Shown here piece by piece: positions 10,527 through 19,607 of a stretch of 64,000 nt of DNA. Each line of letters starts with the position of its first letter. Within the stretch, counting starts at the first letter, position 1. The notes below the pieces were generated by a model that was not told the origin of the DNA, did not search any database, and was given only the letters and a program-made list of their open reading frames with translations. A program made the position numbers and the translations under genes. The DNA is from Bacteroides reticulotermitis JCM 10512 (GTDB lineage: Bacteria > Bacteroidota > Bacteroidia > Bacteroidales > Bacteroidaceae): assembly GCF_000517545.1 (NCBI RefSeq), contig NZ_BAIV01000012.1, forward strand, positions 1-64,000, given 5' to 3'.

Positions 10527-12260
10527 TCAACGCTTAACTTCTATTAGTTTATGACCATCCTTCGTTGGGTTCCAACCATCTTCTCCCACCAATATGGATT
10601 CCAGTTCATAGCCTTTCAGACTTTTTAATTGATGAGAGAAGGCAGCACGCGCTTCTGGATTAGCTCCCGCTCCACGACTTTCATACTCAGCATAATTAAC
10701 CGTTTTCTCGGCATCTTTCTTCCCCCAATTATTCCATCCTTTGGCAACAATCTGTTTACCAAGTTCACAACGAACAAAGACAGCCTGCGCATAAGGACGC
10801 CATGGACGAGAGAGAAACACTTTTTCTACACCCGCATCAGCTGTAAGGCGGCAATCAAAGAATACGTATCCATACTTTTTCCCCTGATCGGTAGAAGGAG
10901 CAGTAACATATCCATCTCCTTTACTATGAATGTGACACTTATTAAACACGGCCGTAGACCAACCGAAGATGAAATCTACCGTACCTTCAATGTAACAGTT
11001 CTCATAATATTGACGACTATTCTTGCCATATGTGTAAAGTGTGTCCTGGAATCCCAGGAAACGACAGTTTTTGAAATAAACACGATCACCGGACACAAAG
11101 CAAGCAACGGCCTGCCCCACCGGGCCCGAGCTATTCTCAAAAGTCAGGTTCTCTGCATAAAAGTCCGGCGAATAAATATAGCAAGTTGAAGAACCGGAAG
11201 TACCCAGATTCTCACCGAAAGCGTTTGGTTTATTGGCAAAATCGTCGTAAGTCAGCACAGCTCCGTCTTCGCCAATCAACGATACATTAATCTTGCTTTC
11301 AGGAATCACAACCTTCTCTTTATAAGTTCCTTTGCGAATCAGAATAGTGGTACGCACATTTTTGCGAAAATCGGGTACCGCATTGATCGCTTCCTGGATA
11401 GAAAAGAAATCTCCACTGCCATCTTGCGCTACCACATAATCATAGCGTCTAACAAATTTCGACAATTCGGGAATAGCTTGACTGATAGCGTCAGCAGCCA
11501 ATCCGGCTACAACACGTCCGCCATACACATTCAAGTGTGTGTTATCTTCGCGTCCCTTAGGTAAGGCAGGTACCGTGTTAGGCTCCACCCACATGAATAG
11601 TTTCTTCGACTCCACCGGTCCAAGTCCCTGTACGAGATCATGCGTAATTTTATTCATATCGATGAAAACCACCCCCATTTCTTTCGCCACATTGCGAGGT
11701 GAGTCAAGGTAAGCACCGTGCGTATCAAACAATTGCGTTCCTTCGGTAGGCAATGATTCTTTTCCGGGTTCTTTCCGGGCATCTTTACTAATAGATTCAT
11801 CCGAAGCACGTACAAAATTACGTCTTACGATGGAGTTAAACAAAACTGGTATCCCTCCTTTTGCACGCGTTTCATTCACAAATCGACGTAGATTGGCATC
11901 GAATGTAGTTCCGGGGACAGTATGGCGTGTTGAGTCTGTCTTTTCATCATTATGACCAAACTGAATGAAAACATAATCGCCCTTCTTCACTTTTGAAAGA
12001 ACCTTTTCCCAGCGGCCTTCGCTTATAAAACTCTTAGAGCTACGTCCATTTTGTGCATGATTATCAACAACCACATCTTCACTGAAAAAGCCGGGAAGCA
12101 TCATTCCCCATCCTCGCTCAGGACTTCCCCCATCGAGCTTTTTATTTGCCATGGTTGAGTCGCCAATCATAAAAACAGTTATTGTAGACCGGTCTGCCCG
12201 AAAAGCAGAAAAGAGAATTAGAAAAGTAAGTAATAGCGTCAGCTGGTTTATCTTTTTCAT
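10527..12260 (-). CDS. Two-domain pectin esterase: CE12-like SGNH acetylesterase fused to CE8 pectin methylesterase
   Basis: Secreted or periplasmic protein of 577 residues that should remove acetyl groups and methyl esters from pectin. After a signal peptide, residues about 27-265 form an SGNH esterase of the rhamnogalacturonan acetylesterase type: FMIGDSTMANK (nucleophile Ser), NGRSSKSF, IQFGHNDEK and DNTHLNVYGG (Asp/His). Residues about 273-560 form a CE8 beta-helix: YVVAQDGSGDFFSIQEAI, GPVGQAVACF, GFQDTLYTYG, VDFIFGWS and LSRPWRPYAQ. These carry the expected Gln, two Asp and Arg of the active site. The frame is intact. It follows the PL1 gene on the same strand after 360 bp, so it may have its own promoter. 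Confidence 0.93.
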   Translation of the reverse strand: MKKINQLTLLLTFLILFSAFRADRSTITVFMIGDSTMANKKLDGGSPERGWGMMLPGFFSEDVVVDNHAQNGRSSKSFISEGRWEKVLSKVKKGDYVFIQFGHNDEKTDSTRHTVPGTTFDANLRRFVNETRAKGGIPVLFNSIVRRNFVRASDESISKDARKEPGKESLPTEGTQLFDTHGAYLDSPRNVAKEMGVVFIDMNKITHDLVQGLGPVESKKLFMWVEPNTVPALPKGREDNTHLNVYGGRVVAGLAADAISQAIPELSKFVRRYDYVVAQDGSGDFFSIQEAINAVPDFRKNVRTTILIRKGTYKEKVVIPESKINVSLIGEDGAVLTYDDFANKPNAFGENLGTSGSSTCYIYSPDFYAENLTFENSSGPVGQAVACFVSGDRVYFKNCRFLGFQDTLYTYGKNSRQYYENCYIEGTVDFIFGWSTAVFNKCHIHSKGDGYVTAPSTDQGKKYGYVFFDCRLTADAGVEKVFLSRPWRPYAQAVFVRCELGKQIVAKGWNNWGKKDAEKTVNYAEYESRGAGANPEARAAFSHQLKSLKGYELESILVGEDGWNPTKDGHKLIEVKR

Positions 12261-12620
12261 GGTTTGTTATTTGTTTATATCGCATATCAATTAGAAGATG
12301 CAATATTACAAAGTTTTTAGGAAAGAAGCAGAAGATAATTAGTTCCTTTAGGTGGAATAATTGTTTAATTAAGTAATTTTATTCTATAAAACTGAATATT
12401 GAGATCCACGCTACATGATGTAAACCGGACTTAGGATGCAACTTATCAGTTACTAATTATAGATAACTCGCCTGATTGAGTCATACACCAACCGTCTATT
12501 ATAACAAAGCGAGGGAACGCCATTAACTGACAATCCCCCCGCATAAGTTTCATCGAAGTAATACTATTAACTAGTATTTACTCCATATGATTCTTTCTAT
12601 TCTTTTATGATTCGCAGTCA
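12261..12620. other. Gene-free 360-bp spacer upstream of the CE12-CE8 gene
   Basis: AT-rich, with no gene. On the - strand an imperfect -7 box (AAACTTTG) lies near 12309-12316. I see no strong hairpin or repeat. Confidence 0.5.
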
Positions 12621-15554
12621 TCAAAAATCCATTGGCTCATCATTCAGAACAAAGTTACTGAATACCCCTTTGGCAGTAGCTTTACTGTTGCCACTACTTA
12701 ATGCCAGTCCCAAATAAACAGTATCGGCAAGATCCGTAAATGTTGCAGCATTAACCTTTCCAAAAGTAACACCACCATCACGCGAATAACTAAGGGTGCA
12801 TTCATTGCCCGAACGTGTAACTTTAAGAATTGGTTTAACACCTTCATTGATAGCGTCCGGCGCAGTCAAACCACCACGATTAGAGCTTCCGGACACCATC
12901 CGGGTTGAACGATAAAAGGTTGTACTATGACCTTGTGCTGCCATGCAATGTAAGAAATCGGCTCCAGCCGCAGCGAAATCCGGAGTAATCATCAGTCCGG
13001 CAAGAGACTGATTACTGGTAGATGCCGTTTCATAAGAGTCTACCTGAACTGTTGCCACAAAATCCCCGGTTACTTCCTGATAAACAAACCCGAACACTTG
13101 ATTAGAGCCTTCGAATTTGCCATTCGCTTCAAGCGTCAGTACACCGGAAGAAGTAGCAGGTAGTACTGTACTGCCTCCATAAGAGATCCATTTCCAACCA
13201 TTGCTTAAGTCATTTCCACCCGGTTCCGGTTCTCCCGGCTCAGGTTCTCCGGGATTCGGAGTTAATCCTGCGTTGTTCACGTCAATAGGAGCTGTATCGT
13301 ATTTGGCAAGTTTACCGGCACCGGCAGATGAGGGAACAATTGCCGGAAGCTGTTCTGTTTCATCTACTACATATTCATAAGTCGGCTTGAAGTCGTTATG
13401 TGTATAAGGTGTAGCTAGCTTCTCCCCATTATACGCTTTATATTCCAAATTAGTAAACGGATAAACATCTCCGGCATTTTCAGGTTTATTGGCATACGTA
13501 TTTCCACGTTCATAAACATAGCCGGCAACGCTTCCTGTCAGATTAGAAACCCAACTGCTCCCACTAGGCTTGGCCGGATACGTACAGATATCAATCGGCA
13601 AACGAACAGCTTCAAAGAAGTTGTCTTCAACCAATACCTTGGCACCGTAAGCACTACCCACTCCATAAGTCGATACTTCCTTAAAATAGTTATTGTACAC
13701 ATGTACATTTCCGAAACGCACCCGCGGATGACGTGAATTGGAAAGATCAAAATAGTTATGATGGAATGTTGCTGTAATCTGAGTGTCGGCAGTAGCACTA
13801 TTGGAGTGTCCTACCAAGCAGGTTTTCTGCGTCTTTATAAAATGGCACCAAGATACAGTCACATTGTATGTGGCATGCGTTATATCGCACGAACCATCTT
13901 CATAGTCCTTAATCTGATTCATCGATTCGAACGTACAGTGGTCTACCCAAATGTTGTTGCATTCCTGCATGGATATTCCATCCGCCCCATTGTCTGCTTT
14001 AGGTTGTTGGATGTGGATATTACGAATCATAATATTGCTTGCCCGCTTGAGGAAGAAACCCACATTCTGCATCACAAAGCCTTTGACTCCATAGATAGAA
14101 AGGTTGTGTGTATCTTTAATATCGAACCAAGGACTGCCACTGCCACGGCCTTGATCTTTAGTAAACTTCCCACTCAAATAGATAATGGCTGGTGTGGTGT
14201 CTTTATTCTTTTCACGCAACTTCAAATAATCGCGGAAGCAAGTACCGTCGTCAAAATGGAAAGTGTTAGCCAAAGTTGCTCCTTCACCACCGGTAGTGGC
14301 AATAGCATATCCATAAAGTTTATCTATTTCCACATTCCCTACAGGTGGGTCCACCGGACCTGGATTATCATTTCCTGCCAGCTGAAAGACCACAACTTTG
14401 CGAACAATATCTCCTCCGGTGAAGGTGACAATTGCCGAACGCATTTCATTACTGCTATTTGCTTTTACTTTAAAAACTTCTGTCTCCGTACGAATGGCTC
14501 TCGTCTGAGTTAGGGATTTGGACAGCCACGTTTTCGCAGCTTCTTCTATTTCAATATCATAACTTATTAGATTCGTCTCTACCGAAATCGTAAGCAGCTG
14601 CTCATCCGCACTGACTTCATGGGTTTCGGTGATCTGAAGAACTCCCTCCTCCTTATTAAATGTTATAGTGGATATTGCTACGCGAACATCGTCGCTGGCT
14701 AATACGATGACTTTCGTATATTCGTCAATCGCATCAAAATTATTGGTATAAAGTGAGATTTCTCCCTCAGAAGCTTTCGGATCAATAACTCTTGCTTTAA
14801 CAGCTTCCGAAGATATAACTTCCACTTGGGTTTCGCCTGTCGCATTCAGAAGTTTATAGGCGACTTTGACTTCTTTGCCGGATTCCATTGACAGACTTGT
14901 AGCAGCAAGTTCTATCTTCAACCGGATAGCCATCGGAATTTTTAGTTTTGTACCGTCTTTCAACGTGAAACAAGCGTAATCATCGTCATGAGTAACATCG
15001 GTAAAGAAAGAACTGCCTGCTTGTTCCGCAGTAGCTGCTCCTAATTTCTCCCAATTGGCACCATTATCTACCGAAACATACCAATACCCTTCATCGATTT
15101 TCATCTTCGGAGTGATTCCATCGGTCCCGGCAACAGCTATTTTATTACCGGAGGTGTCAGTCAGCCAATTGTTAGTTCCCTTACCCTTCGTCCAATAATA
15201 AACGCCTTCATGAAGAGCAATGCCTATTTCCGGAGCGTCCGCACCATCCTGACCATGATTGATCTCAATCGTCTGCCCATCACTAAAGGTGATCGTATAG
15301 CCTATTTCTGTTTGTTTGATTTCCGTTATGGACTTGCCGTTATTTGCAGCATCCACAAGCGCACGTAAAGAGTTGATTTGAGATTTAATAGTTGCAAGTT
15401 CATCTTTGATCCCTCCAATCTCATCCCATAACTCATCATCATTGTATTTACATCCCCATATAGAAAAGAATAACACGAACGCTGTTAGCAGCGAAAATAA
15501 ATACTTGCTCGAGAGAAAAGTACTCCCCCTCGCAGGACTTTTGCCTTTTTTCAT
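12621..15554 (-). CDS. PL1-family pectate lyase lipoprotein with DUF4988-like N-terminus and lectin-like C-terminus
   Basis: Cleaves de-esterified homogalacturonan by beta-elimination, leaving unsaturated ends. The start at 15554 gives MKKGKSPARG and a signal ending FSIWGC (lipidation Cys). Residues about 35-200 resemble the DUF4988 stalk (coiled IKDELATIKSQINSLRALVDA, then GEQ/GKSITE). Two BACON-like beta domains come next. Residues about 410-750 hold the PL1 helix, with DGISMQECNNIWVDHCTF, the Ca-site WVDH and the catalytic-strand motif SRHPRVRFGNVHVYNNYF. After a PGEPEPGEPEPG linker, residues 800-977 form a DUF1349/concanavalin-like domain. The frame is intact. A cell-surface multidomain lyase fits the PUL; its exact pectin preference is unknown. 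Confidence 0.92.
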   Translation of the reverse strand: MKKGKSPARGSTFLSSKYLFSLLTAFVLFFSIWGCKYNDDELWDEIGGIKDELATIKSQINSLRALVDAANNGKSITEIKQTEIGYTITFSDGQTIEINHGQDGADAPEIGIALHEGVYYWTKGKGTNNWLTDTSGNKIAVAGTDGITPKMKIDEGYWYVSVDNGANWEKLGAATAEQAGSSFFTDVTHDDDYACFTLKDGTKLKIPMAIRLKIELAATSLSMESGKEVKVAYKLLNATGETQVEVISSEAVKARVIDPKASEGEISLYTNNFDAIDEYTKVIVLASDDVRVAISTITFNKEEGVLQITETHEVSADEQLLTISVETNLISYDIEIEEAAKTWLSKSLTQTRAIRTETEVFKVKANSSNEMRSAIVTFTGGDIVRKVVVFQLAGNDNPGPVDPPVGNVEIDKLYGYAIATTGGEGATLANTFHFDDGTCFRDYLKLREKNKDTTPAIIYLSGKFTKDQGRGSGSPWFDIKDTHNLSIYGVKGFVMQNVGFFLKRASNIMIRNIHIQQPKADNGADGISMQECNNIWVDHCTFESMNQIKDYEDGSCDITHATYNVTVSWCHFIKTQKTCLVGHSNSATADTQITATFHHNYFDLSNSRHPRVRFGNVHVYNNYFKEVSTYGVGSAYGAKVLVEDNFFEAVRLPIDICTYPAKPSGSSWVSNLTGSVAGYVYERGNTYANKPENAGDVYPFTNLEYKAYNGEKLATPYTHNDFKPTYEYVVDETEQLPAIVPSSAGAGKLAKYDTAPIDVNNAGLTPNPGEPEPGEPEPGGNDLSNGWKWISYGGSTVLPATSSGVLTLEANGKFEGSNQVFGFVYQEVTGDFVATVQVDSYETASTSNQSLAGLMITPDFAAAGADFLHCMAAQGHSTTFYRSTRMVSGSSNRGGLTAPDAINEGVKPILKVTRSGNECTLSYSRDGGVTFGKVNAATFTDLADTVYLGLALSSGNSKATAKGVFSNFVLNDEPMDF

Positions 15555-15606
15555 TGTTTTAAATTTTAAAATTAACAATAGGTTGATAACTAACCGTTAT
15601 CAAGCA

Positions 15607-15614
15607 CAAAAGTA
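15607..15614 (-). promoter_or_regulatory. -7 box TACTTTTG for the pectate lyase gene
   Basis: Read on the - strand this is TACTTTTG, a perfect Bacteroides -7 match, 53 bp before the start codon. No clear -33 TTTG is present. Confidence 0.6.
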
Positions 15615-15716
15615 TCTGAAAGGGGTGGGCTTTATGTGTACTTATTAATCTTTCATGTGTAAATTCTATTTTACTTTATCCAAAGATCCGAAATATAGGA
15701 TAAACAACCCTATTAA

Positions 15717-16685
15717 TTAGATTGACGGTATCCAAACGCTGCCTTCTTTAAATATATTTTGTAGGGTATATTGTCCGGCATCTTTTTTAGTCAGCTGCTT
15801 GGACCACTTTACGCGCCCTTCTATATTTGCTCCTTCACCGGTATTACCATATTCGGCATAGCGAGCCGTTTTTTCATTTTCCGGATTGCCCCAGTTATGC
15901 CACCCTTCGATACGAATATGTTTTCCAAATTCACAATTAAGAAAAACAGTCGCAGCGTATGGGCGCCAAGGACGTCCCAGATAAACCTTCTTCACGTCCG
16001 ATGAAGCTGTCAGCTTGCAGTTCTTAAAAACATAACCATATTCGGCCACTTTGGGAGTTGAGGCGGCGGTAATATACGAATCGCGTTTGCTATAAATCTC
16101 ACAATTCTCGAACAAGGCAGTTGCCGGACCAAATATAAAGTCGGTTGTCCCCTCGATATAGCAACCTGTAAACAACAAACGAGTTTTCTCAGCCCCAGTA
16201 TATATGGTGTCCTGATTGCCTAAGAAACGACAATTAATAAACGTCAATTGATCTCCTTCGGTATGTAGAGCAACAGCCTGCCCCAAAGGAGCCGCATTGT
16301 TTTCGATCGTCAGGTTTTTAAAAGTAATAGCATTCCCTTCCACCTTTACTGTATAAGTCCGAAAGGTTCCCATCTTGTTGATATTTGCATGATCATCGTA
16401 AGTAATGATGGTATTTTCGGCATTTTCGCCAACCAGTTCCACATTCTTGACCCATGAAGGGATGACCACCTTTTCTTTATACACACCTTTTTTAATATAA
16501 ATGGTAACTGTATAATCCATAAAAGCGCGTACCGATTCAACAGCTTCCTGAACCGTGCGATACTTAGCTGTGCCATCACGAGCTACGACAATTGTATCTT
16601 GCTGCTGTTGTTGCGCACAAAGGTCGCTACTACCCAAGCCAAGGATAGCAAATAAGATTGCTATCCCTAAAATATTTCTTTTCAT
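15717..16685 (-). CDS. Secreted CE8 pectin methylesterase
   Basis: Hydrolyses the methyl esters of homogalacturonan, preparing it for the lyase. The 322-residue protein is a single CE8 beta-helix after a signal peptide (MKRNILGIAILFAILG ... LCAQ). Family motifs appear in order: VVARDGTAKYRTVQEAV, APLGQAVALH, GNQDTIYTG, TDFIFGPA and LGRPWRPYAAT. These supply the oxyanion-hole Gln, the two catalytic Asp and the substrate-binding Arg and Trp. The frame is intact. It starts 9 bp after the GH105 stop codon, so the two are one operon. It differs from the CE8 half of the CE12-CE8 fusion, so the locus has two methylesterase domains. Confidence 0.95.
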   Translation of the reverse strand: MKRNILGIAILFAILGLGSSDLCAQQQQQDTIVVARDGTAKYRTVQEAVESVRAFMDYTVTIYIKKGVYKEKVVIPSWVKNVELVGENAENTIITYDDHANINKMGTFRTYTVKVEGNAITFKNLTIENNAAPLGQAVALHTEGDQLTFINCRFLGNQDTIYTGAEKTRLLFTGCYIEGTTDFIFGPATALFENCEIYSKRDSYITAASTPKVAEYGYVFKNCKLTASSDVKKVYLGRPWRPYAATVFLNCEFGKHIRIEGWHNWGNPENEKTARYAEYGNTGEGANIEGRVKWSKQLTKKDAGQYTLQNIFKEGSVWIPSI

Positions 16686-16694
16686 ATATCGATG

Positions 16695-17894
16695 TTATTT
16701 TTGTAGACGTTCGAATTCCAGACAGGCCATAATGAACGGACCTACCGCTTTAGGATCATTATCCCGAATCGTTTCATTGATATAATATTCATAATCGCCC
16801 GAGCGATACACTTTACCACCAAGCCCGGCAACTGCACAAGCTCTTGTTATTGTTACCAAACCGTTTTTATCTACTTGAATGAAGTTTTCCAGAAAACCTT
16901 TGTATCCTTTCAAAGCCACATCTAAATAAGATTTATCGATATATCCCATGCGCACAGCCTTAAACATGCTGTAAACAAACATAGCCGAGCAAGATGATTC
17001 TAGATAATTTCCTTTCTCACCACTTTTATCCAATACTTGATACCATCCTCCGGTTTTGGGATCTTGCAGTCTTTTCACTTGTACAGCAACATTATTCAGG
17101 ATAGCGAGCACGGAATCTCTACCGGCTTCATGTTTAGGTATAAAATCCAAAGCATCGACCAACGCCATCGCATACCATCCCATGGCACGTCCCCAACTAT
17201 GTTTGGACTGTCCAGTCACCGGATCTGCCCAACGTTCCGTGCGGCTCACATCACAAGCGTGACGATAAAGACCGTTTTTCGGGTCGTAGGTATGGCGAGC
17301 GGAAGTGATGAATTGATTGATTACATCGGCATAGTCGTTCGGACGAGTATTGCGGAAAGCATATTCAGCGTAGAAAGGTGCTCCCATATAAAGTCCATCA
17401 AGCCACATTTGATTCGGATAAATCTTTTTGTGCCAGAATCCACCGTCTGCATTGCGAGGTTGCACGGCAAACTGACTATACAGTAAGTCTAACGCTTTCT
17501 TATATTTTTCATTTTTAGTCTGTTCGTAGATACGGAATAACATTTTGCCGGAGTTTACCCGATCGAGACTCTGCTCAGAAAGTTTATAAGCAGTAATGCT
17601 CCCGTCGTCGTGTATCATGGTATCGGCATAAGCAATCGCATAATCAGCAATTTTCTGATCACCATAGGTATCATAGACATCCAACATCGCTTGCAATTCC
17701 AGCCCATGGCAATAGTCCCATTTCAGTTTCGGTTGAAAATCGAGCTGCCAAGATTCAGGCCAACGGATCATTTCCGATTCAGTGATTCGCACCGACCAGG
17801 GAAGTTTCGCATCAACCTGTTGTGCAGAGGCCGAATTGCCTAAAGTTAGACATACTCCTAAGGAAAAAAGAGCATAAAAAAAGTTTCGTTTCAT
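16695..17894 (-). CDS. GH105 unsaturated rhamnogalacturonyl/galacturonyl hydrolase, secreted
   Basis: Removes the unsaturated uronic acid left by polysaccharide lyases from the non-reducing end of pectic oligosaccharides. The 399-residue intact protein has a signal peptide (MKRNFFYALFSLGVCLTLG ... SAQ), so it should be periplasmic. It has the (alpha/alpha)6 barrel pattern of YteR-like enzymes: KWDYCHGLELQAMLDVYD, GFWHKKIYPNQMWLDGLYMG with the likely catalytic Asp, HSWGRAMGWYAMALVDALD and YLESSCSAMFVYSMFKAV. It is the first gene of an operon with CE8. The divergently read EIIC-kduI genes would take over the monosaccharide it releases. Confidence 0.94.
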   Translation of the reverse strand: MKRNFFYALFSLGVCLTLGNSASAQQVDAKLPWSVRITESEMIRWPESWQLDFQPKLKWDYCHGLELQAMLDVYDTYGDQKIADYAIAYADTMIHDDGSITAYKLSEQSLDRVNSGKMLFRIYEQTKNEKYKKALDLLYSQFAVQPRNADGGFWHKKIYPNQMWLDGLYMGAPFYAEYAFRNTRPNDYADVINQFITSARHTYDPKNGLYRHACDVSRTERWADPVTGQSKHSWGRAMGWYAMALVDALDFIPKHEAGRDSVLAILNNVAVQVKRLQDPKTGGWYQVLDKSGEKGNYLESSCSAMFVYSMFKAVRMGYIDKSYLDVALKGYKGFLENFIQVDKNGLVTITRACAVAGLGGKVYRSGDYEYYINETIRDNDPKAVGPFIMACLEFERLQK

Positions 17895-17936
17895 GGTTTG
17901 TTATTATAAGGATTATACATCGTTCTATTTATGTTA

Positions 17937-17944
17937 CGAAAGTA
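17937..17944 (-). promoter_or_regulatory. Possible -7 box for the GH105-CE8 operon
   Basis: The - strand reads TACTTTCG, one base from TAnnTTTG, 43 bp before the GH105 start. Confidence 0.4.
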
Positions 17945-17999
17945 GCGCTTTTCTTTCAAAACGGTTAGTAGTTTTTAGTTAAGAAGGTGGATTATTTGT

Positions 18000-18037
18000 T
18001 TTTCGTGCACGAAAACAATCATTTTTGTGCACGCAAA
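18000..18037. promoter_or_regulatory. Paired GTGCAC operator-like sites in the divergent GH105/EIIC region
   Basis: A perfect 16-bp palindrome, TTTTCGTGCACGAAAA (18000-18015), is followed by TTTTGTGCACGCAAA. The GTGCAC cores (18005, 18027) are exactly 22 bp apart, so they face the same side of the helix. Read as a direct repeat the pair is GTGCACGaAAAC and GTGCACGcAAAC. Such spacing suits an AraC-type dimer, for example the HTCS, or a LacI-type repressor. Confidence 0.5.
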
Positions 18038-18088
18038 CGTCAAATATGTCCATTTTTAATGCAATATCTAATAAATTAAGAGTTTCAT

Positions 18089-18120
18089 TTTGGTTTAAAT
18101 CAGAAAAGATAGTACTTTTG
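18089..18120 (+). promoter_or_regulatory. Promoter of the EIIC-kduI group
   Basis: A -33 TTTG (18089-18092) and a -7 TACTTTTG (18113-18120) are separated by 20 bp, the canonical Bacteroides layout. The start codon lies 61 bp further on. Confidence 0.75.
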
Positions 18121-18181
18121 AGCCGATTTACAACTTTTCCCCTCAGAGAAACACAGTAATTTATCATTAATAGAGTATAGA

Positions 18182-19581
18182 ATGGAAGAAGTCTTTAAGT
18201 ACATCATCGGATTAGGTGCGGCTGTAATGATGCCGGTTATCTTCACGATTTTAGGAGTATGTATTCGTATTAAGTTCGCCAAGGCACTTAAAAGTGGGCT
18301 TCTGGTAGGAGTCGGTTTTGTCGGCTTATCAGTTGTTACAGCTTTGTTGACCAGCAGTTTAGGCCCCGCCTTAAGTAAAATGGTCGAAATCTATGGACTA
18401 GAATTGGGTATATTCGATATGGGATGGCCTTCTGCAGCAGCAGTAGCCTATAACACATCGGTAGGTGCGCTCATTATTCCCGTTTGTTTAGGAGTTAACC
18501 TAATCATGTTATTAACCAAAACAACCCGTACTGTAAATATCGACTTGTGGAACTATTGGCACTTTGCTTTATCGGTGCCATTGTCTATTTTGCTTCCGGA
18601 AGTATTCTTTGGGGCTTTTTCGCCGCTATCATTTGCTACATCATAACCTTAGTAATGGCCGATATGACAGCACCGGCTTTTCAAAAGTTCTATGATAAGA
18701 TGGAGGGAATATCCATTCCACAACCATTTTGCCAAAGCTTTGTACCATTCGCTATTGTAATCAACAAATTATTGGATAAGATCCCCGGATTCGACAAACT
18801 CAATATCGACTCGGAAGGAATGAAGAAGAAATTCGGATTAATGGGTGAGCCATTATTCTTAGGTATCGTAATCGGTTGTGGTATCGGCGCATTGGGATGC
18901 AGTAGTTGGAAAGAAGCTTTAGACAGTATCCCCGCAATTTTAGGATTAGGTATTAAAATGGGGGCTGTGATGGAATTGATTCCGCGTATCACTAGCTTAT
19001 TTATTGAAGGTTTGAAACCTATTTCGGATGCAACACGCGAATTAATCGCCAAGAAATACAAAAACAGTACCGGTCTGAATATCGGTATGAGCCCTGCATT
19101 GGTTATCGGACACCCGACAACTTTGGTTGTTTCACTACTTTTGATTCCGGTAACTATCTTCTTAGCAGTTATCCTACCTGGCAACCAGTTTTTACCACTG
19201 GCATCTCTGGCAGGTATGTTCTACTTATTCCCGATGATTCTACCTATTACAAACGGTAATGTTATAAAATCATTCATCATTGGCTTAGTAGCATTAATTG
19301 TAGGTTTATACTTTGTAACTGAATTAGCCGGGTTCTTTACCGCTGCTGCTAAAGATGTATATTTAGCTACAGGCGACCCAACGGTTAATATCCCCGAAGG
19401 TTTCCAAGGAGGAGCTTTGGACTTCGCTTCCAGCCTTTTCTGCTGGGGTATTTTCCACCTGACTTACACCGTAAAAATAATCGGCCCCATTATTTTAGTA
19501 GTTCTTGCACTCGGAATGGCTATTTACAACCGTATCCGTATGACTAGAAATGATGCAGCCGCAAAAAATCAAACAATATAA
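18182..19581 (+). CDS. Stand-alone galactitol-type PTS EIIC permease homologue, one frameshift
   Basis: Polytopic inner-membrane protein of about 466 residues resembling the EIIC component of the galactitol PTS (GatC): [68 protein letters not shown] and [18 protein letters not shown]. No EIIA, EIIB, HPr or EI gene is in the window, and Bacteroides generally lack sugar PTS import. It therefore probably works as a non-phosphorylating transporter. The frame breaks near 18570; one T restored to the TTT run gives [18 protein letters not shown] and joins both halves. It is 26 bp upstream of kduI and read from the same promoter, so an unsaturated-uronate product is the likely cargo (inference). Confidence 0.85.
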
Positions 19582-19607
19582 ATTGTATTAATATAAAGTT
19601 TTTAAAA

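Noticed and set aside
13758..14513. 251-codon open frame on the + strand
   Set aside because: It lies entirely antisense to the PL1 pectate lyase coding region, has no family features, and its length is explained by the codon bias of the real gene.
18182..19581. Complete phosphotransferase system
   Set aside because: Only EIIC is present; no EIIA, EIIB, HPr or EI gene was found in the window.
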